From: Pseudarthrobacter sp. W1I19
GTDB lineage: Bacteria > Actinomycetota > Actinomycetes > Actinomycetales > Micrococcaceae
Assembly: GCF_030817835.1 (NCBI RefSeq)
Contig: NZ_JAUSZR010000001.1
Coordinates: 1-64,000, forward strand
DNA: 64,000 bases
Direction of reading: 5' to 3'
This document shows, piece after piece, positions 48,522 through 57,671 of this stretch. The notes under the pieces were generated by a model. It ran no database searches. It saw only the letters and a program-made list of their open reading frames with translations, and was not told where the DNA came from. Position 1 is the first letter of the stretch, and every line of letters begins with the position of its first letter. The translations under genes and the position numbers were made by a program.

Positions 48522-49163
48522 ATGATCCGAATAACCCCGTCCACCCAGTCAGCACCAGAGATAGCTTATGAGTGGTTGAAAAGCTATATAGCAGAGCTGC
48601 CGCGCGATGAAGAGTCCTTCCTTAACGAAGCTGTCCTGGCAAAGTCCACAGGAACTTCGCGTACCCCGGTCCGCGAAGCACTGCTCCGGCTTGAGGCTGA
48701 AGGATTCGTCAAGCGCGTCCCCCATAAAGGTGCGTACGTTCCGCCGATATCAGACCCTGAGGTCCGTGCGATTCTCCAAGCGCGTTCCGTGGTGGAGAAG
48801 TGGGCCGTCCTCGGGCTCGGCGATGTACTTGAAGGGCAACTCGACGCACTACAGCGCCTCATCGACCAACAGAGGGACGCTCAGGACGAGCCAGCCCGGT
48901 TCATTGAACTGGACACCGAATTCCACACCCTGATGGTCCGCGCAGGCGGCAACCCGATCCTTGCCGACTTCTATTCTTCTCTCCGGCAGCGCCAGCTCCG
49001 CATCGGTGTCCTGGCCGTCACCCAGGGCACCGGTCGCGCCGAACAAGTCCTCCGTGAGCACCAGATGATCGTGGATGCATTGCGGACGCGCAGTGTCGAG
49101 TCGACGCATGAAGCCATTGACGCGCATTTGGACTCCACCCGGCTGGCGATCATCGGTTACTGA
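48522..49163 (+). CDS. GntR/FCD transcriptional regulator
   Basis: 213 aa. Winged HTH (ESFLNEAVLAKSTGTSRTPV then REALLRLEAEGFVKRVPHKG) and a C-terminal FCD ligand domain with the metal/ligand residues in FIELDTEFHTLMVRAGGNP and EAIDAHLDSTRLAI. GAGGAAGG precedes the ATG. It is a clear paralogue of the regulator at 53174 (shared SRTPVREALLRLEA and RVPHKGAYVP). It converges on the catabolic operon from its 3' side. Probably senses an acid intermediate of the pathway. Confidence 0.92.
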   Translation: MIRITPSTQSAPEIAYEWLKSYIAELPRDEESFLNEAVLAKSTGTSRTPVREALLRLEAEGFVKRVPHKGAYVPPISDPEVRAILQARSVVEKWAVLGLGDVLEGQLDALQRLIDQQRDAQDEPARFIELDTEFHTLMVRAGGNPILADFYSSLRQRQLRIGVLAVTQGTGRAEQVLREHQMIVDALRTRSVESTHEAIDAHLDSTRLAIIGY

Positions 49164-49225
49164 CCTGTACCCGAAGACCTGAGCGGCGGTGCAGGCGCCC
49201 TTGCCAGGCGGGGCTGGAACGCTGA

Positions 49226-49263
49226 GGCCGTCCCTGCGACCGGCAATGGGAACAGGGACGGCC
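49226..49263. terminator. bidirectional hairpin between convergent genes
   Basis: 11-bp perfect stem GGCCGTCCCTG / CAGGGACGGCC with a 16-base loop, between the GntR stop and the flavin reductase stop. No T run, so only a probable terminator. Confidence 0.55.
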
Positions 49264-49290
49264 CCGCGAAACAGGCGGAACGTTCGGGGC

Positions 49291-49815
49291 CTAAAACGTC
49301 CAGGGCATGGCGTCGTGGTTGAAGTCACGGAACGATCCGAACTTTCCGGCATTGAAGGCCAGGCCTTCGCCGTCGCGATCCCTGCAGGAAGTCACTTGAC
49401 CGAAGAACACCTGATGGTCACCGATGTCGTACTGGTGGACCACCCTGCACTCTGCTTGGGACAACGCGCCGTTGATTACGGACAAACCGCCCTCGGTAGT
49501 GTCGAACTCGCCGGCTTCGAAGCGTGCTCCGCCGCGCTGGGCGAACTGCCGGGCAACGGCCTCCTGCTTCGCGCCCAGGATGGAGATCGCGAACTTTCCG
49601 CTGGCCAGTACAGCATCCCCGGTGCGGGTGTTGAAGTTCAGCGAGATCATCAGGATCGGCGGGTCCAGGCTGATGGACGTGAGTGAGTTTATGGTCATGC
49701 CATACTGCTCGCCCCCGTGCTCTGTGGTCACAATCGCGACGCCGGTGAGGAACCTGCCCATGGTCCGTCGCATGGCCAGCCCGTCCGGGACGGCGAAGGC
49801 TGCCGGGGTGCCCAT
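49291..49815 (-). CDS. flavin reductase (HpaC-type)
   Basis: 174 aa from ATG 49815 (MGTPAAFAVPDGLAM), with GGAAAG upstream. The longer frame to 49953 lies inside the cupin gene. Typical flavin reductase: FLTGVAIVTTEHGGEQYGMT, then INSLTSISLDPPILMISLNF, FAISILGAKQEAVARQFA, and GDHQVFFGQV. It supplies reduced FAD/FMN to the HpaB-type monooxygenase two genes upstream. Last gene of the operon. Confidence 0.92.
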   Translation of the reverse strand: MGTPAAFAVPDGLAMRRTMGRFLTGVAIVTTEHGGEQYGMTINSLTSISLDPPILMISLNFNTRTGDAVLASGKFAISILGAKQEAVARQFAQRGGARFEAGEFDTTEGGLSVINGALSQAECRVVHQYDIGDHQVFFGQVTSCRDRDGEGLAFNAGKFGSFRDFNHDAMPWTF

Positions 49816-49816
49816 G

Positions 49817-50173
49817 TCAGTTCTTTCCGTTCTGGTAGTAGCGCACTTCGAACATCTTTGCACCGCTCTCCGAGACCCAGGGGCCGTGTTCCATCCCTGG
49901 TGGACGGGTTGCCCAGTCTCCGGCACTGAAGGTTTTCCCGAGGCGCTGGTCAACGAAGGAACCTTCGAAGATGAAGACCTCTTCCCAGAAATCGTGGGTC
50001 AGGACCCCGTTCGGGGAGGTGTCGGTTCCAGGTTCGAACTTGAGGATCCGGGTGACCGAGTCGTTCGAGTCATCGCGGGCGAGGATGGCCTCGGACAGGC
50101 CCTGGATGTGGGGGTTGCAGGGGGTGAAGTCCACCGATGAGGTAGGAGTGAATTCGAATTCGGGCTTTGCCAT
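49817..50173 (-). CDS. cupin domain protein
   Basis: 118 aa. A single small beta barrel with metal-site motifs: GVLTHDFWEEVFIFEGSFVD (His and two Glu) and the second motif ATRPPGMEHGPWVSESG (His). Resembles ChrR-type cupins. It may be a small dioxygenase or isomerase, or act on an unstable product of the monooxygenase. It begins two bases after the hpaB-like stop and ends one base before the reductase ATG. Confidence 0.85.
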   Translation of the reverse strand: MAKPEFEFTPTSSVDFTPCNPHIQGLSEAILARDDSNDSVTRILKFEPGTDTSPNGVLTHDFWEEVFIFEGSFVDQRLGKTFSAGDWATRPPGMEHGPWVSESGAKMFEVRYYQNGKN

Positions 50174-50175
50174 GG

Positions 50176-51642
50176 CTAGTTGTCCTCCTTGCGGCCGTCC
50201 ACGCCGTAGCCTGCGAGGAACTGGTCGAGTTCGGCGACCTGCGCGTCATAGCCGTAGTTGCGGTAGGTGTAGACGCCCTTGACGACGAACGGCGCGCCGG
50301 CGTAGAAGAGCTCGTACTGCTGGTGGCGTCCGGCGAACTCCGAGCCGATGATGTCCCACGCCAGGCGGAACAGCTTGATGCGCTCCTCACTCGGCACGCC
50401 GGGGGAAGCGATGTAGCGCTCCACATCAGGGGCGGTGATGGGGCTCTTCATGTCCACCACGCTGGAGGGCAGCTGCAGGACGCCGCCGCCAACCAGGTCC
50501 CGCAGGATCGCCATGACGCGCGGGTAGGTTTCGGACTGCAGGCCCATGGCCCCGTAGAGGGCACGCTTGCCGGGGACCAGCATGCCGGCGGAGTCGGCCT
50601 CGGCGGTGTACTCCGCGGCCAGCAATGCGGACTCCACGGAGGAAACCAGGGCGGCGAGTTCGCCGAGCTTTTCCTGGACACCGGGGATCTTATCGGTGCC
50701 GTTGACCTGGGTGACCTTGCGCGCCACCGCAGCTATGAACTGCAGCTTGGTGGTGAACCGGGTCTGGGCCTGCCAGTTGCCCAACGCGTGTGCTCCGGTT
50801 TCGAAGAACTGCCGGCGCAGGGTATCAACGTTCCGGTTGATGAAGACGCGGTCCCAGGGCACGAGGACGTCTTCGAAGATGACCAGGGCGTCGGGCTCAT
50901 CGTAGTGGCTGGTCAGCGGATAGTCGAACTCGCTGGTGGCCGCCGGAGCGAACGGGCGGCGGCAGAGGAATTTCAGTCCTTCCGTGGCAGAAGGCAGGGC
51001 GAAGCTGATGGCGAAGTCCACATCGTCCGGGCCCAGCGGCTTGATGCAGGTAACGAAGACTTCATCGGCAATGGCGCCGCCCGTGGCGAGCATCTGCGAG
51101 CCGCGGACGATCAGGCCTTCCTCGGTTTCCTTCACGACGCCTACCTGCAGGAAGTCGCCTTCCCAGCCGGACGCCGTCGTGGCACGGGAGACCTGCGGCG
51201 GGATGATCGCGTAGGAAACGTAGAGGCTTTCGGCGAGGATCCGCTCATAGTAGCGGCGGATGTTGCCGGAAAAGTCCCGTTCTGAGTCCTCGAAGACCTC
51301 CGGGTGTGCGCCGAACGCTGCGAAGAAGGTGCCGACGTGGTCCGGGCTGCGTCCTACCCAGCCGTGGGTGTGCTTGGCCCAGCGTTCAACGGCCTGGCGG
51401 CGCAGTTTCAGCTGCTCAGGGGTGCGGGGGATGCTGAAGACGCGGTTGGCGGTGCCGTTGATTTCTTCGCTGTGGTACTGCATGCCGTTCGCGGAGTCGG
51501 CTGCGATGTCGTAAAGTTCGGCGATGGTGCCGATCACGTTGCGGAAAGCCGGGTGCTCGGCGACGTTGTCGACCCTCTCCCCGTCGATCAGTACTGTGCG
51601 CCCATCGTTGAGCGTCTTGATGTATGCGTCTCCGGTCCTCAT
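50176..51642 (-). CDS. HpaB-family FADH2-dependent aromatic monooxygenase
   Basis: 488 aa, full length for 4-hydroxyphenylacetate 3-monooxygenase oxygenase components. Start ATG 51642 (MRTGDAYIKTLNDGRTVLID), with AAAGGA upstream. N domain: VDNVAEHPAFRNVIGTIAEL and the long helical core. C domain: SHYDEPDALVIFEDVLVPWD, then RVFINRNVDTLRRQFFETGA. It hydroxylates a phenolic or N-heteroaromatic ring using FADH2 from the reductase at 49291. The real substrate is not known; neighbours (DUF2848, nitrilase) are not those of the classical homoprotocatechuate pathway. Confidence 0.92.
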   Translation of the reverse strand: MRTGDAYIKTLNDGRTVLIDGERVDNVAEHPAFRNVIGTIAELYDIAADSANGMQYHSEEINGTANRVFSIPRTPEQLKLRRQAVERWAKHTHGWVGRSPDHVGTFFAAFGAHPEVFEDSERDFSGNIRRYYERILAESLYVSYAIIPPQVSRATTASGWEGDFLQVGVVKETEEGLIVRGSQMLATGGAIADEVFVTCIKPLGPDDVDFAISFALPSATEGLKFLCRRPFAPAATSEFDYPLTSHYDEPDALVIFEDVLVPWDRVFINRNVDTLRRQFFETGAHALGNWQAQTRFTTKLQFIAAVARKVTQVNGTDKIPGVQEKLGELAALVSSVESALLAAEYTAEADSAGMLVPGKRALYGAMGLQSETYPRVMAILRDLVGGGVLQLPSSVVDMKSPITAPDVERYIASPGVPSEERIKLFRLAWDIIGSEFAGRHQQYELFYAGAPFVVKGVYTYRNYGYDAQVAELDQFLAGYGVDGRKEDN

Positions 51643-52322
51643 GACTGGTGTCCTTTCGTGATGGTGTAAGTGTGGTTGATGGTGGTGCCATCCGGGAAGG
51701 TGAGCTCGATCCGCCAATCGCGGCCGTAGATAAAGTCGCCGCCGATGACGGGCAGGGTCCCGCCCAAGCAGACAAAATCCCGCTCCCCGATGGGGTTCCG
51801 CTCGAGGAGCAGCTCGACGACGTTTGCCGGTGTCCGCAGCCCGTCCAGGGTGCCGTCCTGGTATAGCCGGCCGTCCACCCAGCTGCGGGCCCGGCAGTCA
51901 TCGAGCGACAGGGCCTGGATGTCGGGCACGGGGATGACGGTTCCGGCCACCGGTTTGGGGCACGCCCGCTTCGATTCACCGATGTCGCGGGTTTCGATGT
52001 GGCGGTCCGTGTGATCCGAGGCGATGCCGAAGTAGTAGCGCCCGTCGTGCCGGATATAGAGCGGCTCGATTTCGCCCGAGGTCTTCTCGCCTGCGGCGCT
52101 CACCTCCGCGGCAGCGGTGACGGTGCTGCTGTCGACGGGATAGAACATTGGCACCTCGGGCGGGGGTGCGACGCCGATCGCGGCGAGTTCGTCGATGTGG
52201 TGCTGGACCGCGGCAGCGTCACGGCCGGTATAACCGGCGACGACGGCGTCGTAGTCGGTCAGTTCGATCGTCTCGCCGGTGCCGGCGACAATGAACGTCA
52301 GGGTTTCCGTACTGGTCTTCAT
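51639..52322 (-). CDS. DUF2848 family protein
   Basis: 227 aa. TLTFIVAGTGETIELTDYDA then VVAGYTGRDAAAVQHHIDEL at the N-terminus, PPPEVPMFYPVDSST, and GIASDHTDRHIETRDIGESK then RACPKPVAGTVIPVPDIQAL. The family resembles fumarylacetoacetate-hydrolase-like proteins in length and motif style but has no assigned reaction. Overlaps the HpaB start by four bases (ATGA), so it must act in the same pathway, perhaps on a ring-cleavage product. Confidence 0.85.
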   Translation of the reverse strand: MKTSTETLTFIVAGTGETIELTDYDAVVAGYTGRDAAAVQHHIDELAAIGVAPPPEVPMFYPVDSSTVTAAAEVSAAGEKTSGEIEPLYIRHDGRYYFGIASDHTDRHIETRDIGESKRACPKPVAGTVIPVPDIQALSLDDCRARSWVDGRLYQDGTLDGLRTPANVVELLLERNPIGERDFVCLGGTLPVIGGDFIYGRDWRIELTFPDGTTINHTYTITKGHQS

Positions 52323-52338
52323 AAGGTTGCTTTCTTGC

Positions 52339-53133
52339 TCAGCGGGTCAGGCCCGAGTAATCGGTAAGCCGGTCGGCGATGACCGGGAATTCCCGGCGGG
52401 TCTCCTGGACCGAGTTCGGGTCGATGGTGGCGCGGAGGACCTCCTCGCCGGTTCCGGCCTCCGCCAGGAGACGTCCGGCGGGATCCACGATGCGGCTGGT
52501 GCCGCCGAGTTCGACGCCTTCCTGGACGCCGGTGGCGTTACAGGCCAGGACAAAGACCTGGTGCTCCACCGCGCGGGCGGAGGTCAGCAGCTTCCAGTGC
52601 TCACGGCGGGCAGCCGGCCAGGCAGCGGGAACCACCACGATCTCGGCCCCGCGCAGGCTTAGCTCCGACCACAGGCCGGGGAAGCGCAGGTCATAGCAGG
52701 TGGTGCCGGCCATCTTTCCGAAAGGCGTGTCTGCGACCGGGAGCGAGGTGCCGGGCGTGAGTAGATCGGCCTCCAGGCACTTGTAGCCGAAGACATGCAG
52801 CTTCGAGTACTCATGGACAACCTGCCCTTGAGGGTCAACCAGGACCGACGTGTTGCGCAGCGCACCACCATCGATGCGTTCGACGATGCTGCCGGCGTGA
52901 ACATAGGCGCTGAGGTCCTTCGCTACGGAGGCGCACATGCTGACCGTCGGCCCGTTGACCGTCTCCGACAGCGCCGGGTACTGGTCGAAATGGAAATACC
53001 CTGCGCTCCAAAGCTCCGGCAGGACGATGAGGTCCGCCCCGGCCTGCTCGCGCAGGAGTTTTTCCGCGCGTTCGATGCGCTGGGTCTGGCTCTCAGCGTC
53101 CGGACTGGACAGCTGGACGAGTGCGATGTCCAT
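52339..53133 (-). CDS. carbon-nitrogen hydrolase (nitrilase superfamily)
   Basis: 264 aa with the complete catalytic triad: Glu40 in LIVLPELWSAGYF, Lys110 in HEYSKLHVFGY, and Cys145 in AGTTCYDLRFPGLW. It is an omega-amidase or carbamoylase-like branch member that hydrolyses an amide or carbamate. In this operon it probably releases ammonia from a nitrogen-containing pathway intermediate. Forty bases behind the second GntR gene on the same strand. Confidence 0.92.
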   Translation of the reverse strand: MDIALVQLSSPDAESQTQRIERAEKLLREQAGADLIVLPELWSAGYFHFDQYPALSETVNGPTVSMCASVAKDLSAYVHAGSIVERIDGGALRNTSVLVDPQGQVVHEYSKLHVFGYKCLEADLLTPGTSLPVADTPFGKMAGTTCYDLRFPGLWSELSLRGAEIVVVPAAWPAARREHWKLLTSARAVEHQVFVLACNATGVQEGVELGGTSRIVDPAGRLLAEAGTGEEVLRATIDPNSVQETRREFPVIADRLTDYSGLTR

Positions 53134-53173
53134 GGTGCTCCTTCATGATCGGGGGCAGCGCCCCGGTTGGTCG

Positions 53174-53833
53174 TTAGCCGCGGTTTCCGTAGGCTGGGAT
53201 GGCTTTGAGGACGGTGAGGGTGGAGTCGAGGTGGCTTCGAACGGCCACCGCGGCGGCCAATGGATCCTTGCTGCGGATCGCCTCGACAATTGCCCGGTGT
53301 TCGTCCACGACGTGATCGCTGCGGCCGCGACTGTCCTGGACCGCCGTAACCCCCATGCGTTGTTGCTTGATGCGCTGTGAATCGTAGACTTCCTCCAGCG
53401 CCCGGTTGTTGGCGGCATGCACGATGTGTTTGTGGAAACTGATGTCGCAGTCGATGAACGCCACGGGGTCAGCCAGGCTGTCCTGCTGCTGCTGCAGGAG
53501 CAGTTCAAGTTCCCCGCCCAACCGGTCAAGCGATGTCACCTTCCGGACTGCCCAGTCTTCGATGACCTGCCGGACTTCCATCATGCTTTCGATGTCCTGA
53601 GCGCTGAGGGCTGGAACATAGGCGCCTTTGTGCGGAACCCTGCGAAGGAGCCCGGCCGCCTCAAGGCGCAGGAGGGCGTCCCGGACCGGCGTGCGGGAAA
53701 CTCCGGAAGCTTCCGCGATGGCATTCTCGGTGAGGAAGGCTTCCTGGTCCCAAGGCAGTGCTGAGATTTCCCGGCGCAGCCACCGGTAGGCCGTTTCCGG
53801 GGCGGTCCGGGCGGGTTTCTGCAAAATACTCAT
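53174..53833 (-). CDS. GntR/FCD transcriptional regulator (second)
   Basis: 219 aa paralogue of the regulator at 48522. HTH: EAFLTENAIAEASGVSRTPV, then RDALLRLEAAGLLRRVPHKG. FCD domain with CDISFHKHIVHAANN and VVDEHRAIVEAIRSKDP. It is located within the operon, between the MHS transporter and the nitrilase, so it probably controls its own catabolic genes. Confidence 0.92.
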   Translation of the reverse strand: MSILQKPARTAPETAYRWLRREISALPWDQEAFLTENAIAEASGVSRTPVRDALLRLEAAGLLRRVPHKGAYVPALSAQDIESMMEVRQVIEDWAVRKVTSLDRLGGELELLLQQQQDSLADPVAFIDCDISFHKHIVHAANNRALEEVYDSQRIKQQRMGVTAVQDSRGRSDHVVDEHRAIVEAIRSKDPLAAAVAVRSHLDSTLTVLKAIPAYGNRG

Positions 53834-53914
53834 GGATCCTCTGTTCTGGCGCCTTCACCGGGTATGCGATGGATACTGCTTGTGGCGGCATGGCCGCCAC
53901 GAACAGCGGCTACG

Positions 53915-55276
53915 TCATGGTTGTGCCACCTTGCGGGCTACCTGCCCGTCGAGGTCGCTCAGCTTCATGTCCTTGGTTTCCTTGGCGAAGGAAACCGAGA
54001 CGATCGAGATGACACCCATGAGCACGAGATAGAGGGCGATCGCCTGGCCTGTGCCGAAAGCCTGGTAAAGGGCCAGGGCAATGATGGGGGAGAGTGAACC
54101 GGCGATCAGGGAGGCAACGTTGTATGCGACGGACGTTCCGCTGTAGCGGACCTTCGTCGGGAACAGTTCGGAGAAGAACGCCCCGATGACCGAGCTGTAG
54201 GCGGCAAAGATCAGCAGGCCGCCGACGGCAGCGAGGACGATCATGACCGGCTGGCGGGTATCCAGGAGGGCGAAGAACGCAAAACCCCACACCACGGTGG
54301 CCATCGATGCGCCAATCATCATGGGCTTGCGTCCAATGCGGTCCGCGAAGATCGCCAGGATGGGGATCGCGATGACGGCGACGCCCTGGCCGATCATGAC
54401 GGCGGTAAGGCCGGTCTGGCGGTCCAGCTTCAGGATCTCGGTGACGTAGGTGATGAGGAACAGCGAGTAGATGTAGAAACCTGCGTTCTCACCCATCCGG
54501 CTGCCGGCGGCGATGAGAATTTCACGCCAGTTGCCGCGGAACAGCTCGGCCAGGGGTAGTTTCGCCTGCTTGGCGTGATCGGCATCCGCCTTGGCCTGCG
54601 ACGCCAGGAAGAGCGGAGTCTCCTGGACGTAGAGGCGCAGGATCAGCCCGATGATCACGAGCAGGGCCGAGAGCCCGAAGGCGATCCGCCATCCCCAGGC
54701 AAGGAAATCCGCCGGTGGCATGACTGTCGACAGAACAGCAAGGACGCCAGCCGCCATGAGGTTGCCCAGGGGCGGACCCACGTTGGGCCATGAAGCCCAG
54801 AAAGCACGCTTGGTGCTGTCATCGCTGTATTCGGAGACGAGCAGGACAGCGCCGCCCCACTCACCCCCGAGGGCGAAACCCTGCACCAGGCGAAGGAAGA
54901 GGAGGATCAGGGGAGCGGCGATGCCGATGGACGCGTAGGGCGGGATGAAGGCGATAAGCGCGGTGGCGACGCCCATCAGGAGCAGGCTCGCCACAAGGGT
55001 GGATTTGCGGCCGTGCTTGTCGCCCAGATGCCCAAGGACGATGGCGCCCAGGGGACGGGCGACGAAGCCCGCTGCGAAGGTTCCCATGGCCAGCATGGTG
55101 CCGACCATGGGATCCGCGCTCGGGAAAAACAGTTTGTTGAAGACAAGGGCAGCAGCCGTGCCGTAGAGGAAGAAGTCGTACCACTCGACGGCGGTGCCGG
55201 CGAGGCTGGATGCAGCAACTGCGGGGAGGGAGGTGTGCTTACGCACCGCTCGCGCCTGTTGGGACACATTGCTCAT
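53915..55276 (-). CDS. MHS-family MFS transporter
   Basis: 453 aa metabolite:H+ symporter with 12 membrane helices. Family motifs: AVEWYDFFLYGTAAALVFNK at TM1, GAIVLGHLGDKHGRKSTLVA (motif A), LVQGFALGGEWGGAVLLVSE, and a second motif A at IFADRIGRKPMMIG. The class transports carboxylates and aromatic acids such as shikimate, benzoate derivatives and betaine. GAGGA precedes the ATG. Probably imports the substrate for the HpaB pathway. First gene of the minus-strand operon, 81 bases from the GntR start. Confidence 0.92.
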   Translation of the reverse strand: MSNVSQQARAVRKHTSLPAVAASSLAGTAVEWYDFFLYGTAAALVFNKLFFPSADPMVGTMLAMGTFAAGFVARPLGAIVLGHLGDKHGRKSTLVASLLLMGVATALIAFIPPYASIGIAAPLILLFLRLVQGFALGGEWGGAVLLVSEYSDDSTKRAFWASWPNVGPPLGNLMAAGVLAVLSTVMPPADFLAWGWRIAFGLSALLVIIGLILRLYVQETPLFLASQAKADADHAKQAKLPLAELFRGNWREILIAAGSRMGENAGFYIYSLFLITYVTEILKLDRQTGLTAVMIGQGVAVIAIPILAIFADRIGRKPMMIGASMATVVWGFAFFALLDTRQPVMIVLAAVGGLLIFAAYSSVIGAFFSELFPTKVRYSGTSVAYNVASLIAGSLSPIIALALYQAFGTGQAIALYLVLMGVISIVSVSFAKETKDMKLSDLDGQVARKVAQP

Positions 55277-55390
55277 GGAAATCCTCGATGGTTTTCAGGG
55301 TCGGTATGCCTCCTTCGCACCGTTGCGGAGGAGGCTTGGCGCCGGACTTTGCGGCGGTCCGTGACTCAACTCACGTTGGCCATGAAAAGA

Positions 55391-55425
55391 CTGTAGAACA
55401 CTCGTATACAACTTGTCCACTATAG
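55391..55425. promoter_or_regulatory. divergent promoter region with GntR-like operator
   Basis: CTGTAGA, four bases, then TCGTATACAAC, with a TATAG box after it. The same arrangement recurs at 59419-59448. It lies between the MHS and APC transporter genes. A second inverted repeat GTCCAC (55415) / GTGGAC (55437) overlaps its right side. Confidence 0.5.
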
Positions 55426-55484
55426 AAATACGCATTGTGGACTTGTCCTTGACGACGGGTGTGATCTAGGTCAATACTAAGTGA

Positions 55485-56957
55485 ATGCCTTTCACTAAAG
55501 AAACTGCGGCAACGACGCCGCACACCAGCACCGCGCCCAGGACGGAGCTGAAGAAGAACGCAATCGGCACACGTGACATTGTGTTCATGCTGGTTTCTGC
55601 GGCAGCGCCGCTGACCATAGTCGTCGGCATCGCCCCGCTGGCCCTTGCGGTTGGCGGAGTCGGTGCCCCCTCCATATACATTGCAGGTGCCTTGGGTCTT
55701 GCCCTGTTCGCCGTCGGATTCATGGCCATGACCCGATACGTCCGCTCCTACAGCGGCTTTTACGGCTACATCGCCAAATCCCTCGGCCGGGTTATAGGCC
55801 TTGGCTCGGGGCTCACGGCCTGGATGAGTTACAACGGAATCCAGATAGGCCTGTACGGGCTTCTCGGAATCCAAGCGAATCTAGCGGTCAGGTCACTGAC
55901 CGGCGTCGAATTGCCGTGGTGGCTGTACGCGGCCGTGGCGATCGGGGCCGTCTGGTACCTGGGCTGGCGCGGAATCGACGTGGGAGCCAAAGTCCTCGCA
56001 GTCCTGCTCACCCTGGAAACGGCGATCGTCGCGAGCGTCGCCATATTCGTTCTCGCCAAGGGCGGGGCCCAGGGCATCGGCTTTGACTCGTTCAGCCCCG
56101 ACTCGATCTTCACGCCCCAGTTCGCCGCCGTCATAGCCCTTGGCTTCTCCGCTTTTATGGGGTTCGAATCCGGCGCCCTCTACCGCGAGGAGGCCCGGGA
56201 CCCCGACCGGAGCGTTCCCCGCGCCACCTACATCTCCATCGCCTTCATCGGCGCGTTCTACGCCTTCGCCGTATGGATCATCGTCCAGGCTTTCGGGCCC
56301 ACGGCCATTCAGGAATTTGCGGCAGGGCATCTGGATGCTGGCGACACCGCCTACATCGCAGCCGGCAACTTCGCGGGCGAGTGGTGCGTGAATCTGATGA
56401 GCGTGCTGATCGTCACCAGCATCTTCGCCGCCCAACTCTCCTTCCACAACACCATTAACCGGTACACCCTTTCCCTGAGCCGGGAGGGCATTTTCCCCAG
56501 ACGCTCTGGCCGGATCAGCCCCCGCTACGGCACGCCGTCGCTGGCGGGAATCGAACAAACCGTGCTCTCTCTTGCCCTCGTGGCGGGCGCGGCGCTGCTC
56601 CAGCTGGACCCCTTCACGCAGTTTCTCATCTGGACCAACAGTCCGGGCGTCATCGGGATCCTGCTTTTGCAGGCCCTCACCGGGATTGGCGTCGTGGTCT
56701 TTTTTGCCCGCCATAAGCAGCACCGGCCCCAGTGGTACGTGATCCCCTCGGCCGTCGCCGCGACCCTGATCATGTGCCTCGTAACGTACCTGATGGTGGA
56801 CAACTTCGAGTTGATCAGCGGCCTTCCCGACGGTGACCCCATCAATACGGCCCTTCTGATAATCGCCCCGGCAGTAATCATCGCCGGTGCCATTCTGGCC
56901 ATGGTCCTGCGCCGGGTGAACCCTGGCGCATACCAGCGGATCGGTCATGCAGTCTGA
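55485..56957 (+). CDS. APC-superfamily amino acid permease
   Basis: 490 aa with 12 membrane helices. TM1 region DIVFMLVSAAAPLTIVVGIA, SYNGIQIGLYGLLGIQANLA near 107, and the substrate-site FSAFMGFESGALYREEARDP near 220 are typical of the amino-acid/polyamine branch. No ribosome site; TTGACG (55449) and AATACT (55473) with an 18-base spacer would place transcription start at or next to the ATG, so the message may be leaderless. Likely imports an amine or amino-acid-like substrate for the following amidohydrolase. Confidence 0.88.
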   Translation: MPFTKETAATTPHTSTAPRTELKKNAIGTRDIVFMLVSAAAPLTIVVGIAPLALAVGGVGAPSIYIAGALGLALFAVGFMAMTRYVRSYSGFYGYIAKSLGRVIGLGSGLTAWMSYNGIQIGLYGLLGIQANLAVRSLTGVELPWWLYAAVAIGAVWYLGWRGIDVGAKVLAVLLTLETAIVASVAIFVLAKGGAQGIGFDSFSPDSIFTPQFAAVIALGFSAFMGFESGALYREEARDPDRSVPRATYISIAFIGAFYAFAVWIIVQAFGPTAIQEFAAGHLDAGDTAYIAAGNFAGEWCVNLMSVLIVTSIFAAQLSFHNTINRYTLSLSREGIFPRRSGRISPRYGTPSLAGIEQTVLSLALVAGAALLQLDPFTQFLIWTNSPGVIGILLLQALTGIGVVVFFARHKQHRPQWYVIPSAVAATLIMCLVTYLMVDNFELISGLPDGDPINTALLIIAPAVIIAGAILAMVLRRVNPGAYQRIGHAV

Positions 56958-56980
56958 GGTCCCGAGATTAGCCTTGCACT

Positions 56981-57622
56981 ATGCAAACGCCCGAAAAGAC
57001 TCCCCGGATGGGACGGCCACGGACCCCCAGGCTTTCACGAAAGACCATTGGCCGGGAAGCGCTGGCCATGTTCGAACAGGAAGCGACCCTGTCAATGCCA
57101 CGCCTGGCAGAGCGCCTCGGAGTCCGGCAGTCCTCCTTCTACAAGCACGTCACGGGCCGGGACGACATCATCGAACTGGCTCGGGGATCCCTTGCCGACC
57201 GCGTCCAGGTCCCGGCGTCGGACACCGGGAACCTGGACGAGCTCATCCGGCAGATCTTCGAAGCGCTCAGAAGCGCCTACAGCCTGGCACCGGCGCTTCT
57301 GCCGCTGCTGCTCACCCAGCCTGTATCCCACCCGGACGCGCTGTCCCTCTACGACAAATTTGCCGGTGCCCTGACACGTGCCGGGGTGCCTGAACACCTC
57401 GTTATCCCGACCTTGGAAACCCTCGACAGCGCAGCCATCGGTGCCAGCCTTGACGCCATCACCATGGAGTCCGCCTGGAACATCCCCGAGGCTCAGCGGA
57501 CGGATTTCCCCTACCTGTCCGCGGCCCAGCAAGCCGTATCAACCAGCCAAACGGACCGCTTTGCGTTCCTGGCCGACGTCCTGTCAGCCGGACTGAAAGC
57601 CGCCATCACCGACAACACCTGA
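56981..57622 (+). CDS. TetR/AcrR regulator
   Basis: 213 aa. HTH with LSMPRLAERLGVRQSSFYKH near 35-55. The C-terminal domain is of the TetR_C type with long helices (LDELIRQIFEALRSAYSLAP). It is unrelated in detail to the NemR-like pair: no Gly-Cys-Leu motif is present. It sits between the permease and the amidohydrolase on one strand, so it probably regulates both. Confidence 0.88.
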   Translation: MQTPEKTPRMGRPRTPRLSRKTIGREALAMFEQEATLSMPRLAERLGVRQSSFYKHVTGRDDIIELARGSLADRVQVPASDTGNLDELIRQIFEALRSAYSLAPALLPLLLTQPVSHPDALSLYDKFAGALTRAGVPEHLVIPTLETLDSAAIGASLDAITMESAWNIPEAQRTDFPYLSAAQQAVSTSQTDRFAFLADVLSAGLKAAITDNT

Positions 57623-57671
57623 GATTCACCGGGTGTTAGCCAGAATCCCGCAACACCACAGGAGTAAAGCC

